Below, piece after piece: positions 1-11,769 of a stretch of 64,000 nt of DNA; the stretch's first letter is position 1; the number at the start of each line of letters is the position of its first letter. Below the pieces are notes generated by a model, which was not told where the DNA came from, ran no database searches, and saw only the letters and a program-made list of their open reading frames with translations. Source of the stretch: Anaeramoeba flamelloides (lineage: Eukaryota; Metamonada; Anaeramoebidae); assembly GCA_027625915.1 (NCBI GenBank), contig JANTQA010000051.1, positions 1,178,501 through 1,242,500 on the forward strand. The letters are read 5' to 3'. Both the position numbers and the translations under genes were made by a program.

Positions 1-118
1 CAAATTCTAGTAAATATAAATTGTAAAAAAAAAAAATCCAAATTTTGTGCCTTAATTTGAGATTTTTTTGTGCCTTAAATTTCGTTGAAAGTTTGTACCT
101 TAAAAGTGAAACTGACTG
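1..118. mobile_element. Palindromic MITE (CAGTCAGT family), cut by window edge
   Basis: Right part of a copy ending TTAAAAGTGAAACTGACTG followed by TA. It is absent from the mirror arm, where the equivalent site is intact near 60,975. Same family as 1016-1212. Confidence 0.85.
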
Positions 119-250
119 TATTATTATTAATAAATCAATTTTTTGAGTTCTGAATTACTATTACTGTAATAAAATTTCTGATTTTAAAATTAAAATAAAA
201 ATAAAAATCTTTAAAAAATAATGTAAAAAATGAATAATTATTATTTTTAA

Positions 251-614
251 GAGAACCGGTATGGGCAAGTGGCAACACAACCCAGTGTACAATCTGAAGG
301 CCGGGGTTCTATTCCCTTAACCATTATTTCTTATTGTTTACCATTTTCTCAAATAGCCACCACGGTGTAATTTTAATTAAAAATCGGGCTTATGCTTCTT
401 AGAACCACTAATTCTTTGAGGAAATCGTTTGACCGAATTGAATCTTTTTGACTATTATAAAACTGAACGGAATTGGAACAAAATCCCTCTCAATTTATGG
501 AGCGGATCCGATTTTTGGGAGAAATGACCAGCTCTCACTTGGTTCAACAATATCTCTAATTCAAATTAGGGATTCGGGCAAACAGGTGGACTTTTAGTAG
601 CCACTCTTTAATGG
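251..614 (+). mobile_element. tRNA-derived SINE, copy 1
   Basis: Begins GAGAACC and has a tRNA-like head with an A-box-like stretch (GGGCAAGTGGC) and a B-box-like GGTTCTATTCC. A body of about 280 bp follows, then an A tract at 615-627. It is absent from the mirror arm, so it arrived after the duplication. Copies 2 and 3 are at 24459-24832 and 36790-37152. Confidence 0.8.
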
Positions 615-800
615 AAAAAAAAAAAAATACCTAACATAACTGCTTTATCTTTGAAATATTTCGACTTTTTATTTTAATAAAATCCGGATTAAAGATAAAT
701 AAGAAATTAAATATATCAGTACATCAATATCATTTTAAATCTTTTATTTTAAACTTGATGAAATTTAGGTAAATTTAGGGTGCTCAGGATAATATATATA

Positions 801-1010
801 AACTCTTTTTCAAAAATTGTAACTCACCTGAAATAATAAATTGAAAAAAAAAATTATCCTTTAGTATTCAAGAACAATTAATAACTAAATATGATTTGTA
901 ATTCTTTTTTAAGTCATTCTAAATCTATAAAAGCCTGATATATTAAAAATTAAAAAAAAATAAAACCAAAAACTTAAAAAAAGTGAGTCAAAATTTATGA
1001 AAAATAGTTT
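801..1010. mobile_element. Small TIR element in a TA run
   Basis: Termini AAACTCTTTTTCAAAAATTG and, inverted, AAACTATTTTTCATAAATTT match over about 30 bp, flanked by TATATA on both sides. The mirror arm has only a longer TA run at this point. No coding capacity was seen. Confidence 0.6.
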
Positions 1011-1015
1011 ATATA

Positions 1016-1212
1016 CAGTCAGTTTCACTTTTAAGGCACAAACTTACAACGAAATTTAAGGCACAACAAAATCTCAAATTAAGGCACAAAATTTGGATTT
1101 TTTTTTTTTTACAATTTATTTTACTAGAATTTGAATTTTGTGCTTTAATTTGAGATTTTTTATGTGCCTTAAATTTCGTTGAAAGTTTGTGCCTTAAAAG
1201 TGAAACTGACTG
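1016..1212. mobile_element. Palindromic MITE, CAGTCAGT family
   Basis: A 197-bp element that is almost one inverted repeat, starting CAGTCAGTTTCACTTTTAAG and ending with its complement, flanked by TA duplications. TA targets and CAGT ends fit Tc1/mariner-type MITEs. It has no coding capacity. Other copies: 1-118, 39857-40052, 40239-40434 and 40857-41052. Confidence 0.9.
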
Positions 1213-2262
1213 TATCATTTTTTATTATGTAATTTTTTTTCTTTTTTTCAAAGATTCTTTGATTCTTCTTTATTTGAGAAAACTAAAATAAGTCTAAAAT
1301 AGTTCTAAAGACTTTGTTTATTAAATCTTTGAATTAGAAGTTATATTCTCAGTCACTTTAAAATTCTCTTTGTAACATTTTAAGTGTTTAAATATTAAAA
1401 TCTTCAATTATCAACTTATACAAAATTTTTGAAAAAAAAAATATTAATTAAGAAATTTGATAATAAATATTAAATTAGAACTACTAATTAATTATTGTGT
1501 TATCAATTATCTATAATTAACAACACTCATAATATAAAAAATAAATAATAATAAAACAAAATAAAAAATATAAAGTCTTCAAAGTTTCATATTGAAGACA
1601 ACAAAAAAAAGGTTTCGAAATTTCTTGAAATTTTATTAACAATTATTGATAGATCAATTGGTTAGATATTGAAAAATAATTTTATTTGAGTTTTTCTATT
1701 TAAAAGGACTCAACTTTAACCTACTATCCCATTCAAATAAAATTTTTCAGATCAAACTCAACAGATTAACAAATTTGAATAAACTAAACAAAAACCAACA
1801 GAAAAACGACAGAAAATGATAACAATATTTGAGAAAAAATGAAAATTATTTCCAAATTTAATGAAATTGTATTCTCATTATTGTTTTAGTTGTTTAAACT
1901 GCTTCATTTTTTTTTGAATTTTAGTTTAGATCAAAAATATAAATCAATTGCTTTTATATAAAATGAAAAGTAAAAAAAAAAATATTATTTGGAATCAATA
2001 TTTGAAATTGAAAATCAAGAGCAAAAAATTTTTATAAAATTTATTATATTTTTGAAATAATTTATATTATATTTAATATATAAAATAGAAACACTCCCTT
2101 TAAACTATTAAAATAAATAAATATTAAAAAATGTTATGTTTCAAAAATACAAATCCGAAATTATTATTGTATTTATTTTTTCAGATAAAAAAAAAAAAAA
2201 AATGAAGTGTAATTAGAGTTTCATTTATTAAACAAATTGTTTTTTTTTTTTCTTTCTTATCA

Positions 2263-5200
2263 TTATAATAATCCATCTTCTTTTAATACATGTTCAATCA
2301 CAGTGATGTTTACTGCATCGATTACTCTTTCAACCTATTTTAAATTTTTTGATTTATTTTTTTTTAAATAATAATAAAATAAAAAATCAAATAAAAAAAA
2401 TTAAATAAAAAAAACAAAAAGAAAAACAAAAAAAAAAAAAAAATAGGAAAATATAAAATAATATTTACGTTTTTTGTATCAGTGGCACATGTGAAATGAC
2501 AAAAAATATTTCTTGTGCTATTCTCTGCTTCATCTAAAAATTTTCGTTTTATAAACTTTTTACCTGCTTCAAAATCAAATCCTCCTTTATAATCTGGAAA
2601 GCATTGTTTTAAATCTTCTTTTTTAATTTTTTCTTCAAATAGATCAACTTTATTAAAAAACACAACACAATTTTTATGTTCAAAAAAATCGTTATTAGAT
2701 ATTTTACTGAATAATCCAAAACTTTCTCGCAATCTATTCACATCTAAATCTTCAAATAGTTTTTGATTATATTCACTTAATGCTACAATCTATATTTAAT
2801 TATTAGATTAAAAGAAAAAAAAAAAATAAATAATAAAAATTTGTTCAAAGAAAGAACAAATATTTTTTGAAAATCATAAGAAAAATTTTCAAATTAAATG
2901 ATTAGAGTTGTCCAAAAAAAATTTTAAAAATTGGATTTATTAATTTCAAAAATATTTTAGATCTTTGAAATATGATTTTCATCAAGAATAAATCGAATTG
3001 AAAGTTTCAATCAAATTGAAGTGAAATTATTTTTTGTTTTTATTTAAAAATGGAATTAAGTGTTAATCATAGAAAATGATTATTAATATAAAATAATAAT
3101 CTCCAATCTTATTTAATCATTGATTTTTATATTGATGAGTGGTTTTTTTTTTTTTTTTTTACTAATAATTGGAATTTTGTAACCTTTAATTACTTAGATA
3201 TTATTTACCAAAAAAAAAAAAATAAATAATAGAAGAAAAAAAGGAAAAAATATTTTTCGATTGTATTATTTTTTAAAGAATTTATATTTGAAAATTTATT
3301 TGAAAATATTTGTGAACAAATTAATTTATATTTTTAATAAATTAAGTGTTTGTAAATTTTGTTTTAATTCTTAAAAAAATATCTAATTAAAAAATGTTTT
3401 TTAATTGGTAAAAGTGAATCAAGGAAATATTTTTTAATTATATCTAAGAATAAATTCTGAAATATCATAGTAATAACATTGAAAGTAAATCATTCTCAAT
3501 AAAAGTAATTAAAGGATTTAATAACCAGATTGTAGAATTTAAAGTGTTTTTATAAAGAGACAACCAGAATACAACAAGTTTAATAATTAAAAAATTATAA
3601 ATAAATAAAAAAGATAGACGCTTACATAAATAAGTAATTGAACATCTTCAAATTGATGAATCCATTTTCTTCTTTCAGATCGTTGACCACCAACATCAAT
3701 TACTCTGTTTGGTTTTTTATTATTTTATAAGTTGTTTGAAATAAATATTGTTAATTTGTTTGAATAAAATTTTGATAAGTATTGTTTTTGATTAGATTTT
3801 ATAATATTTTAATGAAGATTAGATCAAATTGTTTTAAAAAAATGAATATTGAATTTAAAATTATATATTTGAAAAGATTTGAAAAAAAAAAAAACGTTTT
3901 AATTTCAAACTAAAAAAACATTGAATAAGATGGAAAAATTATTTGAAAAATTGAAATTATTTTGATTGTTTATATTTTGAATTTGGAACAACAAAATTAA
4001 TATTTAATAGTGCGAGGAGTATTTAAGCTGTTTAAAAAAATTTTATATTCTTTGTACAGATCACATCAATTCCACCATTCATTTTTTTTATTTTTTTTTT
4101 GTTGTTAATTGATCAAAAAAATTAACATTAATAATATTTAACCTATTTATCCGAGTTATATTTGGGTTTTTTCAGGTATTTATTAAAAAAAAAAACAATC
4201 AAATTTTAGAGAAAATTTGTCTATTAGAGTTGAATCTGTATCAATTGATATGTTATGGTGCGTCTAGAATCCCCGTTGATATTTAACATTTCTATTTTTT
4301 TTTAAAAATTAAAATCTAAAATATTTTTTTGGGGTGCATTCATCTTATACACTTAATTTTAAAATGATATTTTTTTTTAAATCTTATTGAAGAATGTTAT
4401 AAATATATATATATATATTTATTATTAATTGATTTTGTTGGTATAGCATTAATTTTAAGAAAAATCGATTCATTATTTGATTTAAACTCTTTTTTGATCA
4501 AATGGTTTCCAGTTTTATTAAAGAAATCAAACAAATTTGATGAGTTTAATCCAATATTCTTCGAAAATTAAATTTTCAATTTTTAGATCTGATCATTTTT
4601 TCTCATTTCTTCATTATTTTTTCTCATTTCATCATTTTTTTTTGTTTTTTCTTTTCTTTTCAGTTTTTATTTTATCCTTTTTTTTTGTTGTTTATTCTTT
4701 CAGAAAGTTAATGCAAAATAAAAATGTTAGAAAATACAGATAAACATTTTTCAAAATTGAGGTTACGTAATTTCTTTTAAAATGAATACATTTACTATGA
4801 AAAAAATCTTAATGTTAATAATTTTAATTTTACAAAGAACTTGTGAAATTTTGAATAGGAACATTCCAATGATATTCACCCAAAATTTTTTTACATTTTA
4901 TTTTTTTTTTAGAAATTTAAAGTTTGTGTAGGTATTTCATTTCTGAATATCAACTCTAATTTGAAGTTTATTATATTTCTAATTTCTAAACAATATTATA
5001 TTGGTTGATTATTTAAAAAAAAAATTGAATTTTTCATTTTTAGTTTGGAAATCTATGAGTGAAATGGAGTTTTGTTAAGTTATTGAATTGGAAAATATAA
5101 TTATAATTTTTTTTTTTGGTGTGTATGCTTTTGATATACCAGGCAAATCAAAAGCATTATACACATGAAATTAATTTGGAAAATGATTATTCTAAATTAC

Positions 5201-8200
5201 TATTTTTTTGTTTCTTTTTTTTGAAAAAAAAAATGATTTTTCATGTTGAATTGTTAATAATAAAATAATAATGATCTTTCTTTCTGGGTTTATTTTGCCG
5301 AAATAAAAAGATTTGATATAAAAATCAGTGATATATTGTTGTTTTGAAATAATACTTTTCTTCTTGAAATGGATTTTTAAAGAAAAAAAAAATTTTTTTT
5401 TTTGATAAAAAGACTTTACCAAATGATAAAAATTTCCAAAAAATCGAATTGGTTTTTAATAAAGCTTATAAAATTATGTTTATTATTTTAAAAAATTTAA
5501 AATATATAGATACCACTTTGGGCATATGTATTGAACGTAAAATTGTTATTGAATTTGAATCAAAATTAAATCCAGTTTTTTTTTGAACAAAATTAACTTT
5601 AGGGATTATCGTATACCCTGGGGAAGTCTAAAATTAAAGTATGTTACTATTGAATGTAAGCCATATCAATTCATACATTTTCCCAAATGTCTCTAAAATC
5701 CAATTAGTAAAAGAGAACTGAAAAGTTTATCTCATCAATTAAAAATAATACTTGTATTAATAAAAAAAAATTCATCAATTTTTGAAAACAATCTGTATTT
5801 TGTTACAAATTTCAATGATGAGTCATCAATCTGAAAACTTCAAACCTGAAAAATATCTTTCTTAAATTAGTCCAGAAATATAGATTAGTTACGAAAAAAT
5901 TCTGATTTTTTATAAAAAATTAAATAATTGACAAAGAGATTATTTGTAAAAATAATTTTTACAGATTGGAAATATATTGAAAATATTCCTAGTTTCCTAA
6001 AAAAGGAAAACAAGAATCATCATTCTAGAGGTTTTTATGTTTATAATTATTGAGTAAATCTTGAAATTAAAAAATTGCAAAAATATTGACTTTTGGATTG
6101 TTCTGAATACTGATTATTCTAAAAACTTGGAATACTATTGATTTGAGTTTTTAAAGTTTCAGATTTGGAAAATTAATTAAAAAAAATTTCCAAAATGATA
6201 AATTTTTTGATTGTGATCCTTCGTAAAAAATCTATTTAATTTATTGTTCAATAATATTTATCATAGATTTTTTTTGTAAACTATTTGAACTACTGGTATT
6301 TGAATTATAAACGGGAACTATTTTCACTCCATTTTCATATTTTTTTGCTCAAATAGAGCCTCAAACTACAACCGACTTCTTTGAGAACTCAATTTATGAA
6401 AGAAAAATATGTAAAAGGAAGTGAAAATTGTTTCCCATTTATAATTCAAACACCAGTATTGGAGAAAAGAATATTATTTACCATTAATTACAACACACTT
6501 TAATTATAGACCAATCTAGGGTAATGTTAATTCCTTAAACAAATGAAATATTAATAAACAAATGAGTTAAATGTTCAAACAAAAAGGAAAAAAAAATAAA
6601 CATAGATAATAATAATAATAAAAAATCAAATTATTACGTCCAACTTGTATCTCCTTGATCAAATGTAACTTGTGAAACACCAGTTGTCGGGATTCTACAA
6701 AATAAAATATCTGTATCGTTTGGTTGATAATCGTTTTCCATAATTGTATCAATTTTATCTAAAAAACTTTATTTGAATCAAAAGCAAAGGAAAAAAGGAA
6801 AATTGATATTTGATATTTGATATTTGATTGTAAGATTATTTTTTCATAAAGGCAAAGATTAAAGAAAAGATTAAGAAAGAGAAGAAGAAGGAGGAAGAAG
6901 GTAAAAAGATAGGGGAAATAGTTGTGAGATGTGTTTTCAGAAAGGATAAGGGTGAGTAAAATAAAAATGAAAATAGAAATGAGATGGGAGTTTCAATAAA
7001 GAAGTTTTTTGTTCAAGACAATTAAAGTGACAAATTCAAAACTTATATTTTTTTAGGGTGTAGCAACATCATAACAGCCACTTAAATTGAAATATGCGAT
7101 AGTTTATTAATCATTTTAATTGGTGGTCTTAATTTTCTTGATTCTCCAAAATTAAAAAAAAAAAAAATCTAAAAGTTTAATTTTGCTAATATCAACAATT
7201 AAAATTTCAGAGAAAATATTCTTAAAAAAAAAAATTAAATTTGGAGAAATTTATTTTATTTTTTATGGAGATTATTTTTTGAGAAATAAGACTAAAACCC
7301 ATTCACTTTGTATTTTTCGATTATATTTATATAATACTTTGTAATTATTTGATTATAACCAGATCGGTAAATATTCCCCAAATCTCTAAATATTCTAGAG
7401 ATATCAAAAAATAATTATAATAATTATGTTTTTTCAAAATTCTATTTTAGAAAATAGAATTACAGGTTTTATTCATGTTTCTTATATAAATTTTTATTTA
7501 ATAGTGTCAAGCTTTTAAAAAGCAATTCATTTTATTTGGTAATATTAAAAGAATATTATCAAACAATTTTATGTTAATTAAATTCATTTTTTTTTTTTTA
7601 CCTTATTTGAAATGTTTTTGTAACTTATTTATTATTCATAAAATAATAAACCGCCTTTTGTTTTTATCTTACAAAAGTGTTATAATATTTTCTAGATAAT
7701 TCTTTTGAATTTTAATAAATACAAATATATCCTTATTTTAGTAGTATTAAAATAGGATTTATTTAAACATTTTTTTAAAATATTTACTCAACTTCAACTA
7801 ATCAATTTAACAAAATATATCAGAACAATAAAATCAAAAAAAAACCTATTTCTATTACCTTTCCAATATTTAAAATTCGTTATTTTGTACATTTTAAAAA
7901 ATAATTTGGATTTATAATAATTATTCATTTCGAAAGTACAAGATTAATTTGAACATTTTTATTTCAATTCCTAACCATTTTTAATAAAATGTGTAATTAT
8001 TTGGAATTGTGAGTTTCTATTATATAAGAGCGAAATTGTAAATCATGATATTGGTCTTCATATCAGTTTTAAAATTTACTTCAAAAGTTACAAAGTAAGA
8101 AATTCAAATTAATTTTTAACATATTTCAGATTTTAGAAAAATAATAATTTGATCAACATCTAAAGATCTTCAAAGAAAACAATCAATTTTGAAAAATAAA

Positions 8201-9912
8201 CTAAAAGAAACAAATTAAATCAGTGATCAGATCAAAGGATATTTTTCTTGTGGTTTTATAACTGGTTGGTGGGTTGATTGGCTGAACATTTACATCGACA
8301 ATACTTTATATTTTTGGAATAATCCTTAAATCCCAACTTATTATTAGATAGGATTTAATAACAATAAAAATACCAAGGATAATAGAAATCATTAAGTGTA
8401 TTCTATATTTTTAATTCTCTTTAGTTAAAACAATCGCTTGACAGAATCATTTTTTAAAAACAGCAGTTTTAAATTCAAAATATTTCACAAGAAAGGTTTA
8501 AAATAAAATGATAGATCTTAAGATTGTTTACCATTTTGTTTTTCTTTTTTTTTTGATCTAAGTACATATTTTTCTTTTAAATTTGGAGTTAAGTTCAATA
8601 AGAATAAGAGTGTAATACCAGAAGTCAACAATTTAACTTTTTTTTAATTTACAATTGGATCTGAAAATTTTATTGTTAGTTTATTTAGTTGTGGTTTTGT
8701 TTGATTTTTAGTATTTAAAGTACTTGTTGAAAAACAATTTATTAGATTTTTTTCCAAACTTTAATATAAAATTTCACAATAGAATGTTGAGATAAGAATA
8801 AAAGTTAAGCCATTTAACATTCCCCAAAGAAGATCAAACAAATCAACTTATCACTCTATTGTGGAATTTAAATTTACCTTTGAAATTAAAATTAATTAAT
8901 TATTTTTCAACAAGTACTTTAAATCCTAAAAAGCAACTAGACACATATCCAAAGTAAAAAAATGTTGTTTTCTAATGTTCTTTAAAAATATTAAAAAGTG
9001 AAAATTTTGATTTTATGGTTGCTACTCCCTTAAAACAATTTCGGAAGGTTTTTTCAAAAGTAAGAAATTGTGCTTTCTGGTTGTTTTTGATTTTTGGAAA
9101 TAAAAAAAAAGTTTTTTTGTTGTAAAAGAATAAAATTTTGAAAAGTTCCAAATTACAAAAGAAAAAAAAAAATAACAACAAATCAATTAAACCAACAAAG
9201 GAAAAATTAGACTTACTAATTAGCAGTGTCGGGAAGTTGAAATTTATTTCTTTTTTCATAAGCTTTTTTGAGAATTGGATCTTCCCAAATGTCTTTGATC
9301 AGGTTTGCAGTTTTTTTTGTTAGTTCAGGTGATTGTTCAACCAAAGAAAGAAATTCCTTTCCCAATTCCTGAAGAAAAATGAACATTAAAGTGTTTTGTG
9401 TTTTTTTTTTGTTTTGTGTTTTTTTTTTTTTTTTGAGTTGGGTTGTTTGTTTTTGAATATTTATTGAAAGGAATTAAGATTTTTTTTAAAACACATTTTT
9501 TGGGTGAAGAACTTTGTTTGTTAAAAGAATAACAAATTAAAAAAGAAAAAAGAAAAAAGAAATAAGAAATAAGAAAAAGAAAAGCTGGAATGGGTACCTT
9601 AGTTTGTGATTTAATTTCCCAATTAAAATTGATACAAGCTTCAAATAAGATTTTGGTGTGAAGTATGAGATTTGTTTTGATTGTTTTTTTGTATTCAACC
9701 AAATCAGAATTCGGAAAGCCTCCTTTGTGTATGATCATCATTTGTTTAATAAATGTTGACTTTCCTGATTCTCCTGTTCCAAGAAGTAAAATTTTCAGTT
9801 CTTTTTCTTGTTCCTTTGTTTCGATTTCGATTTGGTTTTGGATTTTCTTGTTTTTTTTTTGTTCTTTTTGAAGACTTTGTTTCTTTTTCTTTTTGCTGTT
9901 TCCAAACCCCAT
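2263..9912 (-). CDS. Heterotrimeric G-protein alpha subunit, left copy
   Basis: GTP-binding switch protein coupling receptors to effectors at the inner face of the membrane. Six exons on the minus strand: 9598-9912, 9217-9368, 6638-6766, 3626-3704, 2469-2789 and 2263-2334. All introns are GT-AG, and the spliced frame gives 355 aa, the usual length. Seen: P-loop GTGESGKST (residues 45-53), switch I RIPTTG with the catalytic Arg180, switch II DVGGQ with Gln206, NKVD at 271-274 (family norm NKKD) and TCAT at 325-328. The N-terminus [11 protein letters not shown] fits N-myristoylation (Gly2, Ser6) plus a basic patch. There is no Cys near the start, and no Cys four residues from the end. Intron 2 (2.4 kb) holds a 1,974-bp transposon at 7056-9029 that is absent from the other copy. 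It is divergent from the secreted-protein gene at 11770. All motifs look functional. Confidence 0.95.
6293..6456. mobile_element. MITE, CTGGTATTTGAATTATAAA family, left-arm copy
   Basis: A 164-bp near-palindrome with ends CTGGTATTTGAATTATAAA, flanked by TA, inside intron 3 of the G-alpha gene. The mirror copy at 54888-55053 shows that it was present before the duplication. Confidence 0.88.
7056..9029. mobile_element. Non-autonomous TIR element in G-alpha intron 2
   Basis: The mirror arm has the empty site, so the ends are exact. The element begins GGGTGTAGCAAC and ends with the complement of GGGAGTAGCAAC, flanked by TTA on both sides (empty site ATTAAAAC). A TTA target suggests PIF/Harbinger, but the ends resemble those of the TTAA elements at 12458 and 51586, so a TTAA target with one changed base is equally possible. 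It has no transposase frame. A nested inverted repeat lies at about 8706-8935 (arms around AAAGTACTTGTTGAAAAA). Confidence 0.85.
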
Positions 9913-11211
9913 ATTATTCAGACAAAATAAAATAATTTAAAAATAAAAATTCAATTTTTAAAAATGATTTGTTCCTTAATGATTTTTGTTCAACATTATC
10001 TTTATCATAAATTTTAATAAAATTAAAGTTGTTTAAAGACTATTTTTTTATATTTATATGAAATTTTTATAATTCTTTAAAAAGAGACTGATGGTTTGTA
10101 AATCTTTACTATTGTATATTCAGTGAGATCTATGAAAAAAAAAAAGAAATATTTTTCTAGTTTTTTCTTCCCGTAACAACTTTGTTGGTAATTGAAATTT
10201 ATTATAAAGTGCTTTAAAGAGGTATTGATAGTTGGTAAATCTCACATATTTTTATTCAGTTAGATCTAAGAGGGAAAAAAAGGAATATTTCCTATAATTT
10301 TATGTTTTAAATAGTGTTAAAAAAAAAAAAGTAGGTTCGATAATATCGACTTTTTAAGAAAATTTTCATTGAATACAATTTTTAGAACACATACACATTG
10401 TTAGTAATTTTCTATTCTTTTTTCTTGTTGTATCAGTTAAGTTGATAGGGTTCTAAAAAATGTTTTTTTACTTCAAAATGTGGAAAGAAATAAAAATTCA
10501 GAAAATTTTTTTTGTTATTTTCTGGTTCTATTAAAAATTGATAAAAGCTACACAAAATATATGGCCTTGAAAAATTGACCAAGTTTCATTATCCTAAAAA
10601 AAAATTATTTTTTCAATAAACTTGTTAATTTTTTTCAAAAAGCAATACTCTTGTCTGTTTTTTACATATTTTTCTATTCAAAAGATCTTTGAATACAAAA
10701 TTGTATAAAATCTTTCTCACACCTAAACATAATAAATATTGGAACTTATAATTGGTTTTTGAAAGTAAATAGACAAAAACAAAAAAAATTGTAACATTAA
10801 AATAAACCAAATATTTTGGGTGTTGGAGAATGGAGATTCTATTCAAAAAAGCAAAGAGAGTAAATAGTATCTTGAAAGCGTTCTTGGAAACTACAATCCT
10901 AGAAAAAAACCGAAAGAACCAAGATCAAAAAAACTAAGAGAAAATAATAATTCCTTTCAAAGGATTAAAATAATTTCTGAATAGTTTGAAATACTCAAAT
11001 AATCCAAACTTATAACTCTAAAATATGTGATCTTTGAAATTTAGAGTTGTTTATTGAGATTGTTTGAAGTGATCGACACTTTTTAGCCAAGAAAATTGTG
11101 ATTAATTTTCATTTTTACCATCCTTAACATAATACAAGCTTAATTTTGTGACTAAAAAGGCTTACATTTTGAAAAAAAACATTGGAATTAAAGTTTTCTA
11201 TTTGGGTTGTA
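9913..11211. other. Intergenic spacer, left arm
   Basis: Shared promoter region of the two divergent left-arm genes. It is AT-rich with no open frame of substance. No core-promoter motif can be picked out reliably at this base composition. Confidence 0.5.
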
Positions 11212-11700
11212 TAGTTGGGAAAAAAATACCGTACATGAAAAAAATCCCGGACAAGATTTTTAATTGTGATTATTAGTAAAATTTTTGTATAATTTCAATT
11301 AAATCCTTATTATAAATAACCAATTTTATTATGAGATTAGTAATAAACCTACCTAAAGTCCATCAAAGTAAGGTGTCTCTAGAATACTCGAGTAATTGTT
11401 TGATAGCCTAATGTTGATCAACTTTTTTTGAAAAACAATCCAGTTTTATAGAGGTTTACAAGAGTTTGGAAAATGATAATTTTTATTCTTGTTTTTTGAT
11501 TGATTGAATGGTATTTTAAACAAGTGTGATTTCATCAATCATCATTCTAATAAGTGGGGGAGTTATAATTGAAAAAGTTCGATTCTTAAAAAAAGGAATT
11601 TGATTGTAAATAAATGAAATTACACAATAATTTTACTAATATTCACAATTAAAAATCTTGTCCGGGATTTTTTTCATGTCCGGTATTTTTTTCACTACTC
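11212..11700. mobile_element. 489-bp TIR element, TA target
   Basis: Terminal repeats of about 55 bp (GGGAAAAAAATACCG at one end, AGTGAAAAAAATACCGG at the other, then CCCGGACAAGATTTTTAATT in both). Flanked by TA at 11210-11211 and 11701-11702. The mirror arm has an uninterrupted GTTGTATTTG. It lies in the spacer between the two divergent left-arm genes. Tc1/mariner-type by target; no coding capacity. Confidence 0.88.
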
Positions 11701-11769
11701 TATTTGAAATAAAACTGGATCAAATTAAAAAACATTCTTGAAAATCATTTTTCCTTATTTTTTATTCAA

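Larger units (their letters stand above)
1..788. mobile_element. Left-arm copy of the CCCTTAGCACCC element (one end)
   Basis: Mirror of the element at 60663-62155. Its end reads GGGTGCTCAGG at 778-788. It is interrupted here by the MITE at the window start and by a SINE at 251-614, and its other end lies outside the window. Confidence 0.6.

Noticed and set aside
251-330. Genuine tRNA gene
   Set aside because: B-box-like sequence is present but no cloverleaf could be formed, and the body and multiple copies mark it as a SINE.
9665-9935. Open frames opposite G-alpha exon 1 (also 53348-53618)
   Set aside because: Antisense shadows of a lysine-rich exon, full of F and S.
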